A stretch of DNA of 34,058 bases from contig JAEETA010000026.1 in the NCBI GenBank assembly GCA_016286555.1, forward strand, positions 1-34,058, in the 5' to 3' direction. Source of the stretch: Lachnospiraceae bacterium (GTDB lineage Bacteria; Bacillota; Clostridia; Lachnospirales; Lachnospiraceae). The notes below the pieces were generated by a model. That model saw only the letters and a list, made by a program, of their open reading frames with translations, did not search any database and was not told the origin of the DNA. This document shows positions 13,967 through 20,504 of this stretch, in pieces. Position numbers and translations under genes: made by a program. Each line of letters begins with the position of its first letter. Position 1 is the first letter of the stretch.

Positions 13967-16923
13967 CCTCTTTGGTTTCCTTCAGTTTCAGCTGCTATCT
14001 CAGCGATTCCGTCAAAATCCAGATTCGTCAGCAGCGCTTCCATCCTGCGAAGCCGCTCCGCGTCCTTCTCAGGGAGATGATACCCCCGCAGGTCTTTCAG
14101 CAGATCGTCCAGGAGACCGTAATCCATGGAGCTTGCGATCTCAATGATGGTGCGATAGGCTTCTTCCAGTTCCGCAGGACTGATGTCCGCTAAATCAGAT
14201 TTCTCGGGATCCAGGAACCGGAGCTTTTCGTTCAGGTTACGGTACATGGAAAGGAGCCGCTCCGTATGTTCCGAAATAAATCCGGTATTTTCATCCTTCC
14301 CTGCATCTTCCAGCGCCTTGGCCAGGGCAGAAAGCTCCGTAGCACCGATGATCCTTGCGGAGGATTTCAGGGCATGGACCTTAATGGTATAGCCGGGCAG
14401 ATCTCCGTTATGATAAAGTTCTTCGATCTCATCCGCCTTCGGCGCAGCCGTCTGATAGAATACGGCAAGGACATTGGCATAGCCTTCCATGTCACCACAG
14501 TTTTTCAGTCCGGCCTCCTCATCGATCTCCGGAATCTCACGCAGATGCTGCATCAGATGTTCCAAAGCTTCCTCCGAGTCAGAATCGAAGGCAGCAGTTG
14601 AAATCTCAACGCTGTGCTCCGGAGACGCACCCGTATCAGGCGACAGCACTTTCTCCGCAGGCAGCATATCCGCCAGCAAACGCTCCAGGCGTTCCCCGTC
14701 CACAGGCTTGGAGAGATAATCCGCAAAGCCTGCCTCCAGGTACATTTCTCTTGCGCCGGATACCGCATTGGCGGTAAGGGCAACAGCCGGTACCTCCTTG
14801 CATGCACCGCTTTCCCGCATATGATGCAGAGTCTCGATGCCATCCATCTCCGGCATCATATGATCGATAAAGACCAGATCATACCGGGTCTGCTCCGCCA
14901 TGACCAGAGCTTCCCTGCCGGAGGTGGCAGTATCGATCCGGATTCCTGTCTTCTTCAGCAGACTCTGCATGACCGCCAGATTCATTTCCGTATCGTCCAC
15001 CACGAGGATCCTTGCATCCGGTGCATGGAACAGCTCATGATATACCTGATTCCGATTGGTGGCATTATCAAATCTGACAGTGTAGTCCCCCAGCTCTTCC
15101 CACTTAATGACCTTCTGAGAAACCGCAAAGGAAAAGACGGAGCCGTAGCCGTACTCACTCTCCACCTGTAAAGAACTGCCCATAAGATCCAGCAGCTGCT
15201 TCGTGATACTCATACCCAGACCGGTTCCTTCAATGGTACGGTTCCGTTCTTCTTCGATCCGCTTATAGGGGGAGAACAGGAGCTCCATGTCCTCCTTTTT
15301 CATGCCGATGCCCGTATCCTTCACGGAAAATCGCAGGCAAATATGCTCTTCATCCGTTTTTTCGTAGGAAATCTTCAGCCATACATCCCCTTTTTCCGTG
15401 TACTTTACAGCATTGGTGAGGATGTTCATGGCACACTGTCTGACACGGATCTCGTCGCCGTAAAGCAGATGGGGCACATGCTCTTCCGCTTCCACATGAA
15501 ACTGCAATCCCTTTTTCATAGCTCTGGGGCGGGTCATGTTCACCAGGTCATTGATGAGGGAACTGAGATCGTACTGCACCGGCAGGATCTCCATCTTCCC
15601 CTCCTCGATCTTCGACAGATCCAGGATGTCGTTAATGAGGGACAAAAGGGTCCGACCTGCGGACATGATGTCGGTGGCATAGCCCAAAATGGGCTTTTCC
15701 GAGGATTCCCGGAGGATCATCTCATCCATACCCAGCACGGCGTTGATGGGGGTACGGATCTCGTGAGACATGTTTGCCAGGAACTTACTCTTGGCTTCGT
15801 TTGCCCGGTCTGCGATATCACGTTGTTTCTGGAGTTCCTCCATATAGTGGAAATGTTCCGTGTCATCCACCAGAGCGTAGAGCTTTCCATACTGCTCTCC
15901 GTGGTAAACCAGTGCATTCTCCTCGGGAGAATAAACCCGATCTCCCACCTGCAGGTTTTCGCCCTTCTCCACAGCTTCGGAGATAAAGGAAATAATGTCA
16001 TAGGGAGTGTAATTGGTTCTGGAAGCGGGGCGGTTTTGCGGTTTTTCTTCCTCTCCTTCTTCCTCGAATCCGGTAGGCTCAAAGCCCTCCTTTCCGGAGA
16101 AAAATGCCTTAAACTCAGGATAGATCCTGGCAGCAGGCTCGTTAAAATATTGAACTCTGCCTTCATTGTCCACGGCGATGATGCCCTCGGAGATCCTGTC
16201 GATGGCGAAGTCCCGGGCAATCTCTCTGGTACCCAGCAGATCAAAGCGCAGGATAGCAACCAGCATCAAAGCAGTGCCGAACAAAGCCCCTGTCATGGTA
16301 AGGTCATAGAATCCGGAGATGCCGAACACGCCGGAAACATGAAGGATAAAGGATAAAATCTGTGCAGCAAAAGAAGAGATCAGGATAAAGAGACGTTTCT
16401 TGGACTTTGCATTTTTCTCATGCCGAAATTCCCGGATGATCCAGGTCATGGCAAAGAAAACCAGCAACACATTGGTCGCCATGAAAATATCATGCATGGT
16501 GCCGTTGGTATGATAGAATTTCGGGAATACAGGATCGGGCACAAAGGAATAGGTCGAGTAGTAGAGCGTATTACTGCCGATGGAGACAACGGAAAGATAG
16601 ATGGCAATCTGCAGCAGTAACAGGAAGGTCACAAGCCCTCTGGGGAGTTTAACCCTGCAGAGCCTGGCGGTAAAGAGAAAAAATGCAAGAACGATCCAGA
16701 CCCGCCCTGCATAGGAAAGCTTCAGGGCAGAGAGATAACCCTCTTCCGTAGTGGCGCGGAGCTGCATAAGATATCCAAGATTACTGATAAAAGAGGAAAT
16801 ACAAGCCAGAAACAGATAGGAATGGATAGAGTTCTTCCATCTGGTAAAAACGATGACGGTTTCGATAAAAAGGAAAACTACAGTAATGCTTTGCAGGATC
16901 AGTAAAAAGCTGTGAAGATTCAT
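13963..16923 (-). CDS. Hybrid sensor kinase: 7TM-PAS-HisKA-HATPase-REC-HPt
   Basis: The protein has 986 residues. Residues 1-228 hold about seven membrane segments of the 7TM histidine-kinase N type. A PAS-like domain follows (about 240-355) with an acidic insert near 285-300. HisKA has H387 (MSHEIRTP). The HATPase has N501-region ILTNAVKYT, KDTGIGM and GTGLGMSI. The receiver has D687 (VFIDHMMPEMDG) and K739. An HPt domain carries H850 (VHALKSSA). All phosphotransfer residues are present, so a full phosphorelay is possible, but no free-standing output regulator is seen here. The frame can be extended to 17151, but that would cross the tmRNA gene and its terminator, so the ATG at 16923 is chosen; its ribosome binding site (GGGGA) is weak. 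It heads the c-di-GMP operon. Confidence 0.92.
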   Translation of the reverse strand: MNLHSFLLILQSITVVFLFIETVIVFTRWKNSIHSYLFLACISSFISNLGYLMQLRATTEEGYLSALKLSYAGRVWIVLAFFLFTARLCRVKLPRGLVTFLLLLQIAIYLSVVSIGSNTLYYSTYSFVPDPVFPKFYHTNGTMHDIFMATNVLLVFFAMTWIIREFRHEKNAKSKKRLFILISSFAAQILSFILHVSGVFGISGFYDLTMTGALFGTALMLVAILRFDLLGTREIARDFAIDRISEGIIAVDNEGRVQYFNEPAARIYPEFKAFFSGKEGFEPTGFEEEGEEEKPQNRPASRTNYTPYDIISFISEAVEKGENLQVGDRVYSPEENALVYHGEQYGKLYALVDDTEHFHYMEELQKQRDIADRANEAKSKFLANMSHEIRTPINAVLGMDEMILRESSEKPILGYATDIMSAGRTLLSLINDILDLSKIEEGKMEILPVQYDLSSLINDLVNMTRPRAMKKGLQFHVEAEEHVPHLLYGDEIRVRQCAMNILTNAVKYTEKGDVWLKISYEKTDEEHICLRFSVKDTGIGMKKEDMELLFSPYKRIEEERNRTIEGTGLGMSITKQLLDLMGSSLQVESEYGYGSVFSFAVSQKVIKWEELGDYTVRFDNATNRNQVYHELFHAPDARILVVDDTEMNLAVMQSLLKKTGIRIDTATSGREALVMAEQTRYDLVFIDHMMPEMDGIETLHHMRESGACKEVPAVALTANAVSGAREMYLEAGFADYLSKPVDGERLERLLADMLPAEKVLSPDTGASPEHSVEISTAAFDSDSEEALEHLMQHLREIPEIDEEAGLKNCGDMEGYANVLAVFYQTAAPKADEIEELYHNGDLPGYTIKVHALKSSARIIGATELSALAKALEDAGKDENTGFISEHTERLLSMYRNLNEKLRFLDPEKSDLADISPAELEEAYRTIIEIASSMDYGLLDDLLKDLRGYHLPEKDAERLRRMEALLTNLDFDGIAEIAAETEGNQRG

Positions 16924-16985
16924 TTTCTGTGTCCCCAAAATCAAATGTATAGTTAACAATCTTATACCATATTTTCGGGAAAAGC

Positions 16986-17020
16986 AAAAGAGGAGCCATA
17001 CATCGTATGGCCCCTCTTTT
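16986..17020 (-). terminator. Intrinsic terminator of ssrA
   Basis: A 15-bp stem (16986-17000 with 17006-17020) and a 5-base loop follow the tmRNA 3' end by 6 bases. As minus-strand RNA the single imperfect position is a G-U pair, and the stem ends in UUUUGCUUUU. It separates ssrA from the hybrid kinase, whose own promoter must lie in 16924-16985. Confidence 0.92.
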
Positions 17021-17025
17021 GTGCG

Positions 17026-17399
17026 TGGAGCAGACGGGAGTCGAACCCGTGTCCAAGAACCCATCCCCTGTCCTTCTACTATCATAGTCCGCCGGATTCT
17101 TGCTTCTTCAGCAACGTTCCCTCCGCGGGGGGTGGCGAACGCCCCCTTCACTTCGGTAGCTTCATCTTACGTATATGCACGCAAAGCTTAATGCATACCG
17201 TTTCTCACATTCATGACGCCAGTGCCCCGCTGTGTGAGTGCAGCGGACTGACGAGCCGTAAAAACGGCGTCCCTAACAGCGGTTAGGCTGCCAGAGCGTA
17301 CTGAGTGTTATCTTCAGCGTTTAATTTAGGGTGCGATTAACGTGTCGCAACGGATAGCTTCTCCAGCTTCAAAATCCCTGTCGAAACCTTGACTGCCCC
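17026..17399 (-). ncRNA. ssrA: Transfer-messenger RNA (tmRNA)
   Basis: tmRNA frees stalled ribosomes and tags their peptides for proteolysis. Its 5' end GGGGCAG (17399-17393) pairs over 7 bp with CTGCTCC (17033-17027). The strongly conserved 5' GUCAAGGUUUCGACAGGG and the 3' T-arm GGGTTCGACTCCC are present. The tag frame at 17283-17318 reads AEDNTQYALAA then stop, with the typical YALAA end; the upstream resume point is inferred. After the discriminator A the genome reads CGC, so CCA is not encoded and must be added enzymatically. Length is 374 bases before CCA. It lies 34 bases after smpB, with a possible -10 TATACA (17409-17414) but a poor -35, so it may be made both from its own start and by readthrough. 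Confidence 0.97.
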
Positions 17400-17433
17400 T
17401 TATGAAATTGTATATCTGAAATCTATAGATGAA

Positions 17434-17907
17434 CTATAGTTTCATTTTGACTTTGAACTCCTTCTCGGCCTCACGGCGCTGGTCCTTCTTGGCGATGGTC
17501 TCACGCTTGTCGTAGAGCTTCTTACCGCGAGCAAGACCGATCTTTACCTTAGCGCGACCGTTCTTGAAGTACACATCCAGAGGAACCAGGGTGTACCCCT
17601 TCTCCTTCACCTGCTGCTCCAGCTTCCGGATCTCCGCGCGGTGCATCAGGAGCTTCCGGACCCGCATGGGATCCTTGTTGAAGATGTTCCCCATCTCGTA
17701 AGGGCTGATGTGCATCCCGTAGATCCACACCTCTCCCTTCTCGATCCGTACGAAGGACTCCTTGATGGAGCATTTTCCCAGGCGAAGAGACTTTACCTCC
17801 GTACCGTGCAGGGCGATCCCGCATTCAAACATCTCATCGATGAAATAATCGTGAAATGCTTTTTTGTTGTTGGCAATCAGCTTGCCGGCCTCGTTCTTTG
17901 CGGCCAT
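17434..17907 (-). CDS. smpB: SsrA-binding protein SmpB
   Basis: The protein has 157 residues, the usual length. It binds tmRNA and mimics the anticodon stem in the ribosome during trans-translation. The family core is clear: [42 protein letters not shown], and the basic C-terminal tail [18 protein letters not shown] that enters the mRNA channel. The frame opens upstream to 17964, but the ATG at 17907 has AAAGGAG nine bases before it and matches the family start. It lies between rnr and ssrA, the standard Firmicutes order, so RNA and protein partners are made together. Confidence 0.97.
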   Translation of the reverse strand: MAAKNEAGKLIANNKKAFHDYFIDEMFECGIALHGTEVKSLRLGKCSIKESFVRIEKGEVWIYGMHISPYEMGNIFNKDPMRVRKLLMHRAEIRKLEQQVKEKGYTLVPLDVYFKNGRAKVKIGLARGKKLYDKRETIAKKDQRREAEKEFKVKMKL

Positions 17908-17943
17908 TGTTCTTTCTCCTTTACGTCTTCGCCCTACAGTAGA

Positions 17944-17972
17944 ATTATCGGCATCCGGGGGCAAAAAGTCAA
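17944..17972 (-). promoter_or_regulatory. Candidate smpB promoter
   Basis: On the minus strand TTGACT (17967-17972), a 17-base spacer and GATAAT (17944-17949) lie about 37 bases before the smpB start. Hairpin-forming repeats (CCGG/GGCA about 17955-17981; TTTGAAC/GTTCAAA just after rnr) overlap the region but lack a T run and do not look like a full terminator. Confidence 0.55.
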
Positions 17973-18012
17973 TGCCTCCGGTTTGAACTCACGGTTCAAA
18001 AAAAGCAATGAC

Positions 18013-20022
18013 CTATTCCTCTTCTTCCGCCGGTGACGGCACAAAATCGATGGTGCGCATCACCGGATCCGCAGCTGCCACCAGAACCTTCATGGGCATT
18101 CCAAGAGTATAAATGTTTCCCCTCCGGGAACTGAAAAGCTGCATCCGCTCCTCGTCGAAAATGTACTTTCCGCCGGGAAGGTCATTGATGCGGATCATTC
18201 CCTCCACCGTATTGGGCAGTTCCACATAGACGCCCCACTTGGTGACACCGGAGATAATGCCCTCAAAGCACTCTCCCAGGTGACCGGAAATGTATTCCAC
18301 CTTCTTCAGTTTATCCGTCTCACGCTCCGCCTCCGCAGCCCTGCGCTCCCGCTTGGAGGAATGCTCCGCCACTTCATCCAGAATGGAACGATAGTGTTCC
18401 TCACGGTCCGCATTCAGGCTTCCCCTGAGGGATTCCTTAATGATGCGATGGATCTGCAGATCCGGATATCTGCGGATGGGGGAAGTAAAATGACAGTAAT
18501 ACTCGCTGGCCAGACCGAAATGCCCCAGACATGCGGTGGCATACCGGGCCTGTTTCATGCTGCGCAGCACCAGGCGGTTAATGAGCTTTTCCTCAGGCTT
18601 ACCCACAGTACCGGCCAGGAGCTTCTGGATCTCCTTGGGATGGATCTCGTTCTGATGTCCCTTGCTGCCCTTCTTTCCCACGGATTTGATGGAATAGCCG
18701 AAGGCTGCGATGGTGGGAACGATGGCCCGCATCTTCTCTCCGTCCGGCTCTTCATGAACGCGGTAGACAAAGGGCGCTTCCAGCCAGTAAAAATGCTTCG
18801 CTACAGTCTCATTGGCCGCCAGCATAAACTCCTCAATGAGGTCGTTTGCAGGAGTATGCTCATAAGCACAAACATCCAGAACGCGGCCGTTTTCATCCAG
18901 AGTCAGTTTACATTCCGGCAGATCAAAATCCACGCTACCGCGCCTGCGCCGCTGATTCCGCAGGATCTGTGCCAGAGAAGCCATCTCCTGCAGCATGGTA
19001 AGCACATCAGCGTACTGCTTATATGCAGGATCCGTCTCCACAGCTTCGGGATGGTCAAGCAGGTACTGTACGCCCGTATAGGTCATGCGATGAGCGGTGC
19101 GGATAACGGATTCCGTGATATCGTGATCCACCTCCTGTCCGGCACCGTCAAAGGTCATGAGACAGCTCATAGCCAGACGATCCTCCCGCTTGTTCAAGGA
19201 GCAGGAGCCGTTAGAAAGCTCCTGAGGCAACATGGGAAGGACACGGTCCGCCAGATAAATGCTGGTGCCCCTTTCCAGGGCCTCCCGGTCCAGAACACTG
19301 TCTTCCTTCACATACTCTGCCACATCGGCGATATGAACTCCCAGATGGTAAAACTGCCCGTCATAGGCCAGGCTTACCGCATCGTCCAGATCCTTGGAAT
19401 CCTCGCCGTCGATGGTGACCATGAGCACGTCCCGCAGATCCTTACGACCATCTGCCGATACAGCGCGGGAAGCGGATTCCCGGGCAGCTTCCAGGACATC
19501 TGCAGGGAAGTCCTCCGGAAGTCCGTAGGCACGGATCACGGAAAGCACATCCACACCGGGATCTCCCACATGCCCCAGTACCTGTGTGATCTCTCCCTCG
19601 GGAGAATGCCGGTCATCCCCGTAATCGGTGATGGTTACGATGACCTTATCCCCGTTTTTCGCATTTTTCATTCCTTCCGCAGGGATGAAAATATCCTGGG
19701 GAAGGCGGATACGGTCGGGAATCACAAAGCCGAATGCACAGTCCCCTCTGCGATCGAAGGTTCCCACCACTTCCGTGATAGCGCGCTCCACGATCCGCAC
19801 CACGGAGCCCTCCAGGCGCCTGCCGGAGGAACGGACTCTGTGGGAATCCCCGGGAAGAACCTCCACTTCCACCAGGTCTCCCTGGAAAGCGTTCATGGTC
19901 TGACTCGCAGGGATAAAGAGGTCCTGCTCCATGCCGTCCACGGTGACAAATCCGAAGCCCCGGGCATTCATGGAATATTTCCCCATCAATTTGATTGTTT
20001 TTTTCGTGTCTTTCCTCTTCAA
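18013..20022 (-). CDS. rnr: Ribonuclease R (RNB family 3'-5' exoribonuclease)
   Basis: The protein has about 669 residues. It degrades structured RNA from the 3' end, including the defective mRNAs released by tmRNA. Order of domains: cold-shock/OB domain (about 13-75, GFGFVTVDG), a second CSD (85-150), the RNB catalytic domain (about 195-520) with the Asp cluster IDGEDSKDLDD (204-214), and a C-terminal S1 domain (575-660, GVTKWGVYVEL). The N-terminal winged helix found in many RNase R proteins is absent. The open frame runs back to 20169, across the secG terminator, so it cannot all be translated; the best start is TTG at 20022 with AGAGG eight bases upstream. The first ATG (19986) has no ribosome binding site. 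The gene sits between secG and smpB. Confidence 0.93.
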   Translation of the reverse strand: MKRKDTKKTIKLMGKYSMNARGFGFVTVDGMEQDLFIPASQTMNAFQGDLVEVEVLPGDSHRVRSSGRRLEGSVVRIVERAITEVVGTFDRRGDCAFGFVIPDRIRLPQDIFIPAEGMKNAKNGDKVIVTITDYGDDRHSPEGEITQVLGHVGDPGVDVLSVIRAYGLPEDFPADVLEAARESASRAVSADGRKDLRDVLMVTIDGEDSKDLDDAVSLAYDGQFYHLGVHIADVAEYVKEDSVLDREALERGTSIYLADRVLPMLPQELSNGSCSLNKREDRLAMSCLMTFDGAGQEVDHDITESVIRTAHRMTYTGVQYLLDHPEAVETDPAYKQYADVLTMLQEMASLAQILRNQRRRRGSVDFDLPECKLTLDENGRVLDVCAYEHTPANDLIEEFMLAANETVAKHFYWLEAPFVYRVHEEPDGEKMRAIVPTIAAFGYSIKSVGKKGSKGHQNEIHPKEIQKLLAGTVGKPEEKLINRLVLRSMKQARYATACLGHFGLASEYYCHFTSPIRRYPDLQIHRIIKESLRGSLNADREEHYRSILDEVAEHSSKRERRAAEAERETDKLKKVEYISGHLGECFEGIISGVTKWGVYVELPNTVEGMIRINDLPGGKYIFDEERMQLFSSRRGNIYTLGMPMKVLVAAADPVMRTIDFVPSPAEEEE

Positions 20023-20065
20023 AAAATCTACCTCTGAATCAAAGCGCCCCTTTTGACAAAAAGAA

Positions 20066-20098
20066 AGGGCATCCCCTTCCGTGTGGAGGGAATGCCCT
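20066..20098 (-). terminator. Intrinsic terminator after secG
   Basis: On the minus strand AGGGCATTCCCTCC and its near-complement GGAAGGGGATGCCCT form a strong stem (one G-U pair and one bulged A) with loop ACAC, followed by TTTCTTTTTG. It lies 16 bases after the secG stop. Expression of rnr then depends on readthrough or on a promoter in the 40 bases before its start, where I see no clear one. Confidence 0.85.
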
Positions 20099-20114
20099 GA
20101 AAATACGATCCTGT

Positions 20115-20354
20115 TTAGAATACGTTCAGGTTCAGCACCACAGCCAGCACCATAAACAATACGGCACAAACCTTGGTCAGCTTCACCAGAAGGCCTTCCA
20201 TGGAGCGTCCCTTGTTCTTGCCCCAGTAGGTCTCTGCAGCACCCGCAACAGCGCCCAGGCCTGCGGACTTACCCTCCTGCATCAGTACGATAGCGGTCAG
20301 TACGATGCAAACGATAATAAATAAAATTGTCAAAACAATACGAAGTGCGCTCAT
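20115..20354 (-). CDS. secG: Preprotein translocase subunit SecG
   Basis: The protein has 79 residues and two membrane segments (about 4-25 and 55-76) joined by a loop with the family pattern MQEGKSAGLGAVAGAAETYWGKNKGRSMEG. SecG is the small helper of the SecYE channel. An upstream ATG at 20366 would add MRFF, but AGGT overlapping that codon is the ribosome binding site for the ATG at 20354 (6-7 bases), so that start is used. It is the first gene of the secG-rnr-smpB-ssrA cluster. Confidence 0.95.
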   Translation of the reverse strand: MSALRIVLTILFIIVCIVLTAIVLMQEGKSAGLGAVAGAAETYWGKNKGRSMEGLLVKLTKVCAVLFMVLAVVLNLNVF

Positions 20355-20408
20355 AAAAAACCTCATTTACAAAATATTCGAAACGAAAAATCTTACAGCA
20401 ACCATATT

Positions 20409-20437
20409 TTTATATCATATCTACGAGGAGAATTCAA
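20409..20437 (-). promoter_or_regulatory. secG promoter
   Basis: On the minus strand TTGAAT (20432-20437), a 17-base spacer and TATAAA (20409-20414) form a good vegetative promoter about 55 bases before secG and just after the terminator of the transport operon. Confidence 0.75.
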
Positions 20438-20463
20438 CCCCTCTGAAGGGATTTCGAAAAAAA

Positions 20464-20487
20464 GGACGGGGAGAATGCTCCCCGCCC
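20464..20487 (-). terminator. Intrinsic terminator of the transport operon
   Basis: On the minus strand GGGCGGGGAG, loop CATT and CTCCCCGTCC (10 bp with one G-U pair) are followed by TTTTTTT. It lies 17 bases after the stop of the second solute-binding gene and ends the six-gene operon. Confidence 0.95.
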
Positions 20488-20504
20488 TTGCGGATCAATC
20501 GTCC

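Noticed and set aside
12143..14080. 645-codon plus-strand frame opposite EIIC-EAL
   Set aside because: Shadow of a protein with clear EIIC and EAL motifs; composition is typical of antisense reading.
13963..17151. 1062-residue version of the hybrid kinase
   Set aside because: The first 76 residues would be encoded by the tmRNA 3' end and its terminator; the 7TM domain begins properly at the ATG at 16923.
17955..17999. Terminator between rnr and smpB
   Set aside because: Two hairpins can be drawn, but neither is followed by a T run on the minus strand; the region is better read as holding the smpB promoter.
20022..20169. Longer RNase R start inside secG
   Set aside because: It would cross the secG stop and the strong terminator at 20066-20098, and the added residues do not look like the RNase R winged helix.
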